Below, piece after piece: positions 14,002 through 24,710 of a stretch of DNA of 64,000 nt; the first letter of the stretch is position 1, and each line of letters begins with the position of its first letter. The DNA is from Cenococcum geophilum 1.58 (taxonomy: Eukaryota > Ascomycota > Dothideomycetes > Gloniales > Gloniaceae), in assembly GCA_001692895.1 (NCBI GenBank), contig KV748178.1, positions 186,001 through 250,000 of the forward strand, given 5' to 3'. The notes below the pieces were generated by a model that worked only from the letters and a program-made list of their open reading frames with translations, did not search any database and was not told the DNA's origin. A program made the translations under genes and the position numbers.

Positions 14002-14426
14002 TGTTACGGACGCTTTAAGTACGATATTATAACTACTTAGAGAAGAGACGGAAGAAGCTAGTTGGTTAATTTAGGCATAGTCTAAAATAGATCTAATAGA
14101 ACTATGTGACGAGGAATAGTAACTAAGGTTATATAATGTGCTATATATTAAATAAGAGGAATAAGAGGAACTTACGTACCTTATATATAAGACGTATATT
14201 ACGTATAAGAAGGATTTTATAGGAGTACGGTTGTATATTTAAGGACCCTTAGTCCCTACCTAGATAGTTCCTTCCTTGTAGTAATTCTTAGAATATAATT
14301 GGAGTTAATCTGTTGGGCAACCACTCCACCAGTTATTATTACGTTGTTGATTTTTGTACTTGCATTTCCTATACACCTAGCCTATTAATAAGCCCATTGT
14401 AGTTCTTGCTATAAGGTTTCGTTACA
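14002..14426 (+). repeat. 3' LTR of the 6.3-14.4 kb Gypsy fossil
   Basis: Starts TGTTACGGACGC directly after a purine-rich tract (GAGGAGGGAGATAG, the expected polypurine primer site) and ends GTTACA. It is followed by ATTAT, the second copy of the target duplication. Relatives of this LTR recur at 44,022-44,447 and 46,703-47,127 in reverse orientation. Confidence 0.88.
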
Positions 14427-14431
14427 ATTAT

Positions 14432-15060
14432 ATGGTTTTAACTAATCTTTAGTAAGTTTATAAATAAAGCGTCTCTAGTTATTATAACTAACTCTCCTAG
14501 TCTCTTTTTGTAGTTGATTGTTTAATGCTAAATATCTTTAGTGGTCCTTGGGGTTGTTATAGGCTTAGAGCTGTCGTCGCGCCTATTAGGCGCCGGCGTG
14601 GAGTTATATAGCCTGTGGCGACTATTCTTAACGGGCCTGCCAGCTAGGCTGTGCTTGTGGGCAGTATTCTTTAAGTGCTTACTTAATCCCTTCCTAAAGG
14701 GCTTAAAAGGGGTCTTTAGATGTGGTTTAGTTAAGCTCCTGGATGCTTTAGAGAAAGCCCTATAAGTTTAGCTTCTTAAGGGCGAGGCGCTGGCGTTCCG
14801 CTGGCGGACAGCTGGCATTATTAATTTGGATGCGGATCGGTATATGGTCTCTTATAAGGGCCTATTCCTCAACTATACCATAGAAGTTGACTTTTCTGTA
14901 TAGATCTGGTGATATAAACGTGAGGTCTATTACATTCTCCTATTGCCCTCTTTTCCATATAGGCTCTCCTTTTGGTGTGGCGAGTACCAGGCCTCTAGCA
15001 TCGGTTTCGGCCAGAAACGGTACTAAATAGTATCCGCCGTAATAAGAACCAGATTTAATT
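14432..15060 (-). mobile_element. Tad-like LINE, 5' (endonuclease) portion
   Basis: Minus-strand continuation of the LINE at 4,003-6,298. At about 14,810-15,020 the reverse strand reads an endonuclease C-terminal block: ETDARGLVLATPKGEPIW, then VIDLTFISPDL, then RDHIPIRI. These are the conserved LINE apurinic-like endonuclease motifs (TPxGxPTW, STIDLTF, SDHxPI). Several TAG interruptions are in frame. Orientation and gap size fit an endonuclease-then-RT order split by the Gypsy. The outer (5') boundary is not clear. Confidence 0.7.
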
Positions 15061-15261
15061 TATTAACTTTATTAATTAAGGCCTATTTATAATTACTAGC
15101 GGCTATAATATTAAAGAGCTTAAAAGGTAATTACTTAGTACTAAGAGATATGCTTTAAGATACTAAGTTTAGTTAAATCTTACCTTTAAACTACGGCTAA
15201 GTATTTATTAGGTTTATATCCGGTCTATATAGCTACTAGTTTCTAACTTATTTTTTAGGCT

Positions 15262-15569
15262 ATCCCATACGCCGTTACAAAAGGTGCTCCTTTTACCGGG
15301 CCAACTAAAGGCTCTAGATTTAATTAAGTCTTGGTAAAATTAAGCTGTAGATTTAATCAATTAATTATAACCCAATATTATGATAATAAAGCTTAAATTT
15401 GATATATAATTCAACTCCAGGTTAAACAAGGTCTGCATTATTGGAAGAACGTTTGCGATCCATTGTGGTGGTTTAATCACGATAAGATACTTCGGTAGAG
15501 ACGCATGTTAATATTTTGGTGTTCGCGCATGGGCCACGATAAAAGGAGCACCTTGACGGCGCATGGGAT
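15262..15569. mobile_element. 308 bp MITE-like element with about 43 bp inverted repeats
   Basis: The left end begins ATCCCATACGCCGTT and the right end finishes GACGGCGCATGGGAT. The arms contain GGTGCTCCTTTTA and its complement TAAAAGGAGCACC, then GGGCC/GGGCC. GCT lies immediately outside both ends (15,259-15,261 and 15,570-15,572), a possible 3 bp target duplication. No coding sequence is seen, so it is a non-autonomous DNA element; superfamily is open (3 bp duplications suit PIF/Harbinger or CACTA types). It sits in RIP-mutated DNA; its left arm carries more T/A changes than its right arm. Confidence 0.7.
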
Positions 15570-15572
15570 GCT

Positions 15573-16139
15573 ACTACTATCTAGGGTAAAAGTAAATAGG
15601 ATATTTAGCTTACTAACCTTATTTTTATTAAACTAGAGAATAAAGGGCCTAAGCTAGATAAGCTAGTGTTATATATAATTATACTAATAATATAGTAAGG
15701 TTAAGTATATAGGCTATATATATAATACTAACCCTATTCTCTACCCTCTCTTTATAATAGCCTTTTACTTCTTTAACTACTAAAGTAAGAATAGTACTAA
15801 GAGCTTTTTATCCTTTTTAGCTAAAGGACTACTATAACCTATATATCTTCCCTAGTAATATTAAAGTACTATAATAACCGTTAAGCTATTATATATAGTT
15901 TAAATAAAATAAAAGATATTTTAGGGGGTAGAAATTTACTTAAAAGAGAAAACCTATAGCGCCTATAAGTAAAGTATTTAGTATACTAAGCTTAGCGGTA
16001 TTAAGAAGACCTAAATTAAATAGGCTAAACGCTAGAATATAGATGCAATAGTGGGAGCCTACCTTAGCTATCTACCGTGTATATTTATACGGTTAATTAC
16101 TAGCTTCCTAAAAAAAAGGGGGGCTACTTTCTCCCCTGT
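15573..16139. other. AT-rich RIP-type DNA, no recognisable gene
   Basis: TA-rich sequence between the MITE and the large palindrome. No open frame of note on either strand; presumably decayed repeat. Confidence 0.5.
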
Positions 16140-18350
16140 ATATAGGAGGTGCTAAAGGAGGCCCTTTATTTAAAAATATAGCCTAAGACTAATATTTAGC
16201 TAAAATATATAGAGATCTACTACCTAAAGAGGGCTAATAATAAGGTTATATAGCTTAACCTTATCGGCTTAGGATTTGTTCGCCTCCTCTATACGCTTAG
16301 GGTAATCCTATATAAGTAGTTCCCGCTTTACCTCCTATAGAAGAACTCCCTCTTTTACTATAAGGAGTATTAAAGGTTTACTATATAGGTAGAAAGCTTA
16401 CTAGCTAGTATAGTTATGCTAAATAAGATAATAATACGGAAATACTGGCCTGCCTATAAGGCCGTAACTAAGCTAAAATATTAGGCCTCAATCTTAGAGA
16501 TAAAGGGGGTATAATTACGCGTATAAACGATTTTAAAACGCCTTAGCGAGATAGAAAGGTTATTAGTATTATTTATACCTATATAGATTTAGTAAGGGAA
16601 GACGGGCATCTAAATAGGGCCTATAAAGTCTATATATCCGTCTTTAAACGGCCCTATACTTATATCTATATCTATACCTAAGTCTATTCCTAAACGCGCT
16701 AATAGCTAGATTCTGTCTTTAAATAAACCTTCTATATATCTAATCCCTAAAAAAATACTAAAGGGTCCTTAACTATCTACCGCCATAGAGCCTACTTAGC
16801 CGTCTACTATAACGTCTATTATACCCCACTGTAGCTACTATAAGCTTTTATTATACCCCTACTATAGCTGTTATAAGCTAACGCTTAACCTTTTCTATTT
16901 ATCCTTAATTTATAGGCGCCGTTAAGGAAATATAAAATGCTTTTAGGTAGTAATTTAGTATTCTAGCTCTAGGCTAAGTAGAATTTAGGGCTAATAGGTA
17001 AGCCGTTAATTAAAGCTCTTAATTACTACTAGGGGGCGCGCTAGCGGGTTAACGGCAAGGCAATATTCTATAGCTATTACCGTAAAATAATTAAGGATAT
17101 AAGACGGCGCGTAAAAGATAATATGGTAAGAGATAAGAGATAGGCTATTAACTAGCTAGAATAGCTACAAGGTCAGCGTTCTTTAGATTGGCTTTATAAA
17201 AAGATCTAAATAGTTATTTTACTATAGTAAAATAACTATTTAAATATACTTATAAAGCTAATTTAAAGAGTACTAGCCTTATAGCTATTCCAGCTAGTTA
17301 ATAGCCTATCTCTTATTTTTTTACTATACTGTCTTCTACGCGCCATTTTATATCCTTAATTATTATATAGCGACAGCTATAAAATATAGCCTCGCTATTA
17401 ACCTATTAGCGTACTCCCTAGTAGCGATTAAGAGCTTTAATTAATAGCCTATCTACTAGCCCTAAAGTCTACTTAGCCTAGAGCTAGAATACTAAATTAC
17501 CGCCCTAAAGCATTATATATATATTTTTTAGTAGCGCCTATAGGTTAAGAATAAATAGGAGAGGTTAAGCATTAGCTTATAGTAGCTATAGTAGGTATAT
17601 AGTAAAAGCTTATAGTAGCTGCTGCGGGGGTATAGTAGACGTTATAGTAGATAGCTAAATAGGCTCTATAGTAGCAGATAGTAAAGGACCTCCTAGTATC
17701 TTCTTAGAGGTTAGATATATAGGAGAGGGTTTATCTAAAGACGGAATTTAGCTATTAACGCGTTTAGGAACGGACGTGGGTATAGGTATAAGTATAGGTA
17801 TAAGTAAAGGTAAGGGTATAAGGCCGTTTAAAGACGGATATATAGACTCTGTAAGCCCTATCTAGATACTTATCTTCTTTTACTAGATCTATATAGGTGT
17901 AAATAATACTAATAACCTTTTTATCTCGCTAAGGCGTTCTAAAATTATTTATACGCGTAATTAAACCCCCTTTATCTCTAAAATCGCGGCCTTATATTTT
18001 AGCTTAGCTATAGCCTTATAGGCGGGCTAATATTTCTATATTATTATCTTATCTAGTATAACTACGCTAGCTAGTAAGCTTTCTACCCACGCGGTAAACC
18101 TTTAGTACCCCTTATAACTAAAAAGGGAGTCCTTTTATAGGGGGTAGAGCGGGAATTACTTATATAGAATTACTAAGTCCTATAATAGGATTACCCTAAG
18201 CGCGTAAAGGAGGTATAGAAATCCTAAGCCTATAAGGTTAAGCTATACAACCTTATTATTAGCTCTCTTTAGGTAGTAAGTCTCTATACGTTTTAGCTAG
18301 ATATTAGTTTTAGGCTATATCTTTAAGTAAAGGGGCGAGGATCTCCTAGC
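16140..18350. repeat. About 2.2 kb imperfect palindrome (head-to-head repeat)
   Basis: The two arms, about 16,140-17,224 and 17,225-18,350, are reverse complements of each other with small indels and many transitions. Examples: the TAATAATAAGGTTATATAGC block at 16,236 pairs with the reverse complement at 18,245. The TCTTTAAACGG block near 16,650 pairs with CCGTTTAAAGACGG near 17,823. The centre is a perfect palindrome around ACTATAGT (17,221-17,228) with essentially no spacer. The arms hold coding-like sequence peppered with TAG/TAA, but I do not recognise a protein. It could be two fused copies of a 1.1 kb repeat or a giant fold-back element. Confidence 0.75.
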
Positions 18351-19650
18351 CAAGCTATAGAGATTGAAGCCTCTATTCCTCCTCCTAGAATTAGATTCAA
18401 AAAGCTTTGCAATAACTACGCATTAAGAATCCTAAAATTTAAGGAAAACCACGTATATTTTGATTTTGGAGCCGGCAATATGCTACATTAGGAAGGCGGT
18501 ACTAGCCGACCGTTATAACCCTATCGCCGTCATAACCCTATCACCTACGTTACCTCTAGGGTCATTTAGAGCAGACTACACGCATCAAACACAACCCTTA
18601 ATCATCCATCATTTCCAATTTCTTTCGGCACTTCAAATTGTCACCGGTAATCATGACTTATAGACCATAACTCATCCGAATCTGAATCTGATTAGTCTTC
18701 ATCACCTCAACTTCACCTTTTCTCAAAGGGATCAGTCCTGTACTTAAATTCACTTAGGAGTCTTTGCACGAACTATCCTCGGGGGTATTTTTTTATACCA
18801 GCCACTAACATGAATACTTCCACAGCTACAATATATTCATCTATGTTGTTTAAAGACCTTCTGCGTGCCTCCAAAACAAAATGAAAGAGAGAATGAAAAA
18901 AAGGTAAAGTTGTACCCAAGCACTTACCCTATTAGTCGATCAGCAAAAAATCTTATTCAACTATGTTTATTGCGAAGTGTTCTCCGCAAGACTTTTGAGG
19001 GGTTGGAGCAAGAATGTGGAATAAAACCACGTCGGAAAAACTGCGTCGAATGATTTTGGCTTATCCGTGGGATGGATTCAAGGAAAAGCCGTAGAATGAT
19101 TAAACACCAAAGTAAATAGTTCACAGCAGTCTCGCTGGGTTATCGCACTGACACTACTGCATGAGTTCTCGCTCAGATCCCTCATTCTCGATAATCACCC
19201 AACCACCAAAGCTTCCCTTTCCCATTATTTTCCATTGTACACCTCGGTCCGTTCAACCCCACTCAATACGATCTACAATAACGTGAATACCAGATAAGGT
19301 TCCTCATCTAAGCTCCGAAACTGCATTGTGTTCGTGCCAACGTCTTCGCGATAACAATTGTGCGTCCTTTGCGAAATTTGATATGCCTCTTTGTTTCCTG
19401 CGGTAATGCTAGATTAAAACCGAAAAAGAGGCGAAAGGCTGAGACAGTGACGTTTTCTAGTAGATGAGTTGTCAAAAAATGCGATGTGTTGGTTGAACAG
19501 AGACAGCAGATCCAGCGTCTAATTCCAAACCCCGCAACCTTTCACCTTTTATTCACGCCTATACTCCAACGCTACCTTCCTGAGGCTTGGCAAATGCGAT
19601 GCACCAAATGTGAACGAAAATTAAAGTAACATGTTGAAGACATGATGTTA
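18351..19650. other. Transition from AT-rich repeats to gene island; no gene seen
   Basis: Composition shifts to balanced over a few tens of bases near 18,350-18,480. Short open stretches at 18,460-18,663 and 18,865-19,053 have no family resemblance and no splice partners, so I do not call genes. The right end probably contains the 3' UTR of the rhomboid gene. Confidence 0.5.
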
Positions 19651-20457
19651 TCATCGCCGCGAATGTCTCACGAATGATGCAATCCCCCCAAATCTTCTCA
19701 ACCTTAGAAAATAGTATACAAGTCCGAAGGCAAGTCCACCTAGATGTCCAGAATGCGCTATCTTAGTTCCGGGCCGATCGAGATAATAGGAGTCTAATAC
19801 GAAATATCCTCCGATAAGTACCCATAAAGGAAGTGGAATAAAGCCGTAAAGAAGCATAGATTGTTTAGGGGAGAGACAAGCAGCAGCTGCACCCATACCC
19901 ATCACGGCCCCGCTAGCTCCGAGACCGTACTCTTTTACATTCGGTTGTTCTCGACTGTATTGGTGTAGAAGAAAGCCGGCACTTCCGGATAAACCGGATC
20001 CAACAGCCAAAGCGGCGATGTGAGTTGCTTTGATGCCTGGATGACGGATAAGGATGCTGCCAAAAGCATACATGGAGACCATATTTCCAAGAAGGTGCCA
20101 TATATTCATGTGGAAGAATGTAGAAGTGAGTGCCGTCCACCATTTCCCGGCTCTCACCCCGTCCAAAGAGATGACAAAATTGTTCAAGATCTTTTGATAC
20201 AATTGATAGTTGGAAATCGTAGCAAATGGACCAACTGATTTGGTCTTGGCAGGTTCCGCGTAATTATATACCGCGAAAACAGCAGTATTCGCGCCTATCA
20301 AACCCCAGAGGACTTTTGCGGCGCCTCCAGACCCATAGCTAGAGTAATTTGAATACGGGCGAGAGAATCCTCGGCGGAGCATCTGGCGACTGTACCTGAG
20401 TGCATGGACGGGTAACTGTCTGGAGGTGGAAGAGTATCGCCGTAGGAAAAAAGACAT
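19651..20457 (-). CDS. Mitochondrial rhomboid-family intramembrane serine protease
   Basis: Single-exon gene of 268 residues. The start is the ATG at 20,457, in a strong GCCACCATG context; the frame stays open upstream but without an earlier ATG. The N-terminus (FFLRRYSSTSRQLP...) is Arg/Ser-rich, as in mitochondrial import signals. The rhomboid core follows: HMNIWHLLGNM (about residues 116-126, the family HxxxHLxxN block), GASGAVMG with catalytic Ser at about 182, and HSGHLGGL with catalytic His at about 238, separated by hydrophobic membrane segments. Family role: cleaving transmembrane substrates in the inner mitochondrial membrane, as yeast Pcp1 does. Divergent from dhh1, with about 1 kb between the starts. 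Pcp1 orthology versus another mitochondrial rhomboid is not settled. Confidence 0.9.
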   Translation of the reverse strand: MSFFLRRYSSTSRQLPVHALRYSRQMLRRGFSRPYSNYSSYGSGGAAKVLWGLIGANTAVFAVYNYAEPAKTKSVGPFATISNYQLYQKILNNFVISLDGVRAGKWWTALTSTFFHMNIWHLLGNMVSMYAFGSILIRHPGIKATHIAALAVGSGLSGSAGFLLHQYSREQPNVKEYGLGASGAVMGMGAAAACLSPKQSMLLYGFIPLPLWVLIGGYFVLDSYYLDRPGTKIAHSGHLGGLAFGLVYYFLRLRRFGGIASFVRHSRR

Positions 20458-21433
20458 GGTGGCACGTTGAGAGAGCGCCACGTAGGGTAATCAATGGTCT
20501 GTAACGGACTTGATGTACAGAATGAAGCACCTGACGCTGCTGGATAAAGATTGTTTGGAGGAGCTTTGCAGTGGCTTTGGGTTGCGATGTCGCTGGAGTC
20601 ACGATAGATATAGTATGCGGTCGTGGCAAGCTCCAAGGGCTTCTGCTGCAAGGGGTGAAAATGCTGAATTTTAATTGGCAACACCGAAGAGAGCTTTCAG
20701 GAAAGGTGATTCAGGAGCAGGCTAAGTATGCAGTATAACAGTGATTTTCGGGTTGCACTCGTTTCGCAACTAGGTAACGTGGAGAGGGGGAGGCGGCAAT
20801 AGGCAGATGCTGCGATCGATCGATTCTGTTTGCTTCGACGTTCCCCTGTCCAATCATGTCGGTTGGCCCAGGGCCCCTAGGCATGGGCTAGCTTTGACCG
20901 GCTTCACGCTTGCCCACGACTTCCCTTCATAAAGAACCTGACTCGACTACCTACCTCACAGCTCTCCTCACTGCGCCTAACCTGCGTGACGCCTTTGCCA
21001 GGACCGCCACACCCTTGACAATCAAGATATTTCTCTCACCACGCAACCTTCTAGAGTCTCCGCACTGCAAGGCTCGCCCGTGAACAAATTCAATCCTCAG
21101 CGCAAATACTGCTTCTACGCCTCCTGCTAACTAAGAAGCTGCGTCCTCGGACAGTTGCATGAAGCGACGACCTGCCTAAAATCATCGAATCAACCTTTCT
21201 ACCTTTACTACCGCACGACGCGCATCCAGGCACAACCTCCTTCGCCTGATCTCATTTCCCACCGCCAGCGGCGGCCACTTGCCTTGACTCAGAAACGCCC
21301 TCCTCTGAGCTATTAGCCACATTTAAAACAAAATATATAAGTCTGCGGTCATCTAGCCCGACAAACTACGCTTCCGTCACTCCACACTCCAGTGACACTC
21401 GCCTTTGCTCACCCTAGGTGGCATATCTGCAAA
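20458..21433. promoter_or_regulatory. Divergent intergenic region between rhomboid gene and dhh1
   Basis: 976 bp serving two outward-facing genes. The dhh1 side is C/T-rich with long stretches such as CACAACCTCCTTCGCCTG, typical of fungal housekeeping promoters and leaders. AAAACAAAATATATAAG at about 21,325-21,341 is the only TATA-like element, about 95 bp before the dhh1 ATG. Open frames here have no splice or family support. Confidence 0.45.
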
Positions 21434-23163
21434 ATGACATCCGATATCACAAACAAACTAGCGGCGACAAAACTAGGGTAGGTGGGAGGTATCTAGGACA
21501 ATTAGCGCCAAACTGACTTGTCATACAGCGAGCCATCATCATCGGACGCGAACTGGAAAGATGGACTCAAAATTTCTTCCAAGGACACTCGACCGCAGAC
21601 TGAGGTACGGAGTGAAAGTGTTTGGATTGGCACTGCTTAGGATACTAAATTTTCTCCAGGACGTTACAGCAACCAAAGGCCTCGAGTTCGAAGACTTTTA
21701 TATTAAGCGCGAACTAATGATGGGGATTTTCGAGGCCGGCTTCGAGAAGCCATCACCCATCCAAGAAGAGACTATTCCGGTGGCTCTGACAGGGCGAGAC
21801 ATTCTTGCACGAGCAAAGAACGGAACTGGAAAGACTGCCGCTTTCGTCATACCTACCCTCGAACGTATCAATCCTAAGAGCACCAAGATACAGGCCCTCA
21901 TACTTGTTCCAACGCGAGAGCTTGCGCTGCAAACATCCCAAGTTTGCAAAACTCTCGGAAAACACCTAGGCGTAAATGTTATGGTAACAACGGGAGGCAC
22001 TGGCCTCAAGGACGACATTATTCGACTGAGTGAGCCAGTGCACATTATTGTTGGAACTCCTGGAAGAATTCTTGATCTTGCAAGCAAGGGCGTCGCAGAT
22101 CTCTCAGCTTGTGTAACATTTGTGATGGATGAGGCAGACAAGCTGTTGTCCCCAGAGTTTACTCCAGTCATCGAACAACTCTTGGCTTTCCATCCAAAGG
22201 ATCGTCAGGTCATGCTCTTTAGTGCCACTTTCCCAATTGTGGTTAAGAGTTTCAAGGTAAGTAAACCACCATGCTTATAGTCGCTCACCGGGTAACTAGC
22301 ATTCACAGGACAAACACATGAATTCACCATACGAGATTAACCTCATGGATGAACTCACGCTTCGAGGTATCACTCAATACTACGCCTTTGTTGAGGAAAA
22401 GCAAAAAGTTCACTGTCTCAATACCCTGTTCAACAAGTTGCAGATCAACCAGTCCATCATCTTTTGTAACTCGACCAACCGCGTCGAGTTGCTTGCCAAG
22501 AAGATCACAGAGCTTGGCTATTCTTGCTTTTACTCACACGCCCGTATGCTTCAGCACAACCGTAACCGTGTTTTCCACGACTTCCGGAATGGCGTTTGTC
22601 GTAATCTTGTCTGTTCAGATCTCCTCACTCGCGGTATCGATATTCAAGCTGTCAATGTCGTCATCAACTTTGATTTCCCTAAGAACGCTGAGACCTATCT
22701 TCATCGTATTGGTCGTTCTGGCAGGTTTGGTCATTTGGGTTTGGCTATTAACTTGATTAATTGGGAGGATCGTTTCAACCTCTATCTAATCGAACAAGAG
22801 TTGGGAACTGAGATTCAGCCTATCCCACAAGTCATCGAAAAGAAGCTCTATGTTTATGAGTCCCCGGAGACTATCCCACGTCCTATCTCCAACAACGCCA
22901 GCCAGCGAAATCAAGGCCAAACCCAAAATCAAGCGCAAGGTCAAGCTCAGGGTCAAGCCCAAACTCAAGATCAGGACAACAATGCAACTGTTTCCCGCTC
23001 CAACTCTAACCAATCCAACAATAGGCAAAACCACCAGCGTAATCAGCGTGGTGGTGGCCAGTTCCAAGGACAACGGCGGGGTCCGCCTCCAAACCAGCAG
23101 AACCGCCAGAACGGACACAATCCTCAACGGAACACTCGACCCCCACCTGCTGCTCCGGCGTAA
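21434..23163 (+). CDS. dhh1: ATP-dependent DEAD-box RNA helicase Dhh1 (DDX6 family)
   Basis: Four exons: 21,434-21,477, 21,529-21,604, 21,660-22,256 and 22,309-23,163; introns of 51, 55 and 52 bp, all GT-AG. Predicted protein 523 residues. Helicase motifs in order: Q motif FEKPSPIQ (68-75), AKNGTGKT Walker A (92-99), PTRELALQ (124-131), TPGRILD (173-179), DEAD (197-200), SAT (228-230), then IIFCNS, TRGIDI and [10 protein letters not shown] (371-380). The two short 5' exons encode [18 protein letters not shown], matching the conserved Dhh1 N-terminus. The C-terminal ~90 residues are Gln/Asn-rich with [14 protein letters not shown] repeats. Dhh1 represses translation and promotes decapping, acting in cytoplasmic P-bodies with Pat1/Lsm and Dcp2. 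Confidence 0.95.
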
Positions 23164-24710
23164 AACCTTGAGCTTGCAAGTGATTCGAGTTGTATGCGTA
23201 TTGTTCCTCATTTACCTGAGCAGTTCTCGTCAACCTAGGCTTTGTGGCCCTCTTTTAACATATCTGGCGTGATTTCCCTTTGCGCAGTGGACCTGGGGGC
23301 AGATTTTGGTATTTTTCTCAACATGCACATATTTCTGGTTTCTGCTTCATGATTACGGGAGTGGGACACGACTCGAAACGGGATACCTGGTTTTTCTTCG
23401 GAGATGTTATGAATCGAAAAACCGGCGCGCCATGGAGTTAACGGTTTCCGTCCCTCGTATCTGTACTATATGTCTGGTCTCTCCTGGATCTTTGGTTCAT
23501 TCTATTTCTTTGTTACTTCCACCCAAGTTCACGACGCCGCCTTCTATTTCTACGTCCGGCGGTCTTCCATTCCCTTGTTTTACTGTATCCAGATATCCCT
23601 CCTGCGTCTTTCACCGACTTGCGTCCCCATCGATTAGCTGGATCGACGACTGGCGGTGTAATTCTTAAAAAGTTCATTCTCTCTTGTTAGGATTTCTGGC
23701 TCTCTCAGTTACCACCCTTTCTCAACATTCCTCAGCAACTCTGGCCCTCCCCTGACAGAAACGGGATATACTTTCTGCCTTTGTTGGGCAGGGAACCGGC
23801 CCTCTCTTTCTCATACACACAAATCTTTTCAGGCGTTGCATGTCAAAAGACGCCTCCGGGCTCTCACCAGCCATTCTCATTCCTCAACACTTGGTCTCGT
23901 TGTCCCTCGAGACCATGCATCATCAGACATTCCCTAAACGGTGCTCTCATCCCATCAATACGTCATCTCATGGGCGCTACGGAACGGCTCATCTCACTTT
24001 ATTGTTGATCATCCTTTTCGCCTCGATAAGGACCGGATCAGTCTGGGCACCGATCTTTTGTGTAGCCGTTTTTCCGGATTTGACTAGTTTTTGACCAGTT
24101 TCATCTGCAGAAATGGTAGTAGGGCATTGGACGTGCCTGGTAGAAGGAAAAACCGCAAGAAAAATTACTTTATTTTTTATTTTTTAGAAAGACTTGGTTG
24201 AGGCAACGGCGATGGCATGATTCGAGCTGGAAGCAGTCGATTAGATTGTCTGTGGCCCGGCATCGTGTAGCTTTTTTCCTCAATGCAAAATTACTTTCTC
24301 TCTACTCGTGCTTCCATGGTGAAGTGAAAATGATTACATTCTAACGGATTAGGTTGCCTGGATTGTTCCAAACTTGCACATTCCCATCTTGCCATCCTGC
24401 CATCTGTACATCTATGCATCTGCATCCCGTACATTTGCATACCTCCAAAATTTCTCGACCTTCCTATGTGTAGTACCATCCCTCGCATTATTTCGAGTAT
24501 TTGCTGCATAACACGCATTACTTTGACCAAAAACCGTTTGCCGTACATCAACGCCTAGAAATTACTTACCACCCTTATCACCTGCGATTGAGCCCGTTGA
24601 TGAATCTTAATCATTTCATTTCATATGCATATATACGTATGCAATCCGAGAACCCAAGGATGCGAAAAAGAAAGGTCCCTTAGCATCTCCCAGATCATAC
24701 ACCCCCACCC
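23164..24710. other. Convergent intergenic region / long 3' UTRs
   Basis: Balanced, T/C-rich sequence between the dhh1 stop and the stop of the opposing RNase T2 gene. An A/T run (TTTATTTTTTATTTTTTAG) near 24,170 could lie in 3' processing signals. Open frames such as 23,306-23,668 have no domain resemblance and look like chance. Confidence 0.45.

Larger units (their letters stand above)
6304..14426 (+). mobile_element. Complete but decayed Ty3/Gypsy chromovirus fossil with both LTRs
   Basis: Two 425 bp direct LTRs (6,304-6,728 and 14,002-14,426) bound an 8.1 kb element. Both begin TGTTACGGACGC and end in TTACA. The 5 bp ATTAT is duplicated at 6,299-6,303 and 14,427-14,431, so the original insertion is intact at its borders. 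In order, the interior shows a gag-like part (about 6.8-9.0 kb), protease-like sequence (about 9.8-10.2 kb), reverse transcriptase (about 10.4-11.1 kb), RNase H (about 11.4-11.8 kb), integrase (about 12.0-12.9 kb) and a chromodomain-like tail (about 13.1-13.3 kb). A purine tract lies just before the 3' LTR. The element is heavily broken throughout, and LTR differences are mostly RIP-type transitions, so they cannot date it. Confidence 0.88.

Noticed and set aside
14541-14765. 74-residue plus-strand frame
   Set aside because: Antisense to the LINE part; no resemblance to a known protein.
20298-20684. Minus-strand 128-residue frame overlapping the rhomboid start
   Set aside because: Different frame from the rhomboid gene, overlaps its coding start, no family resemblance.
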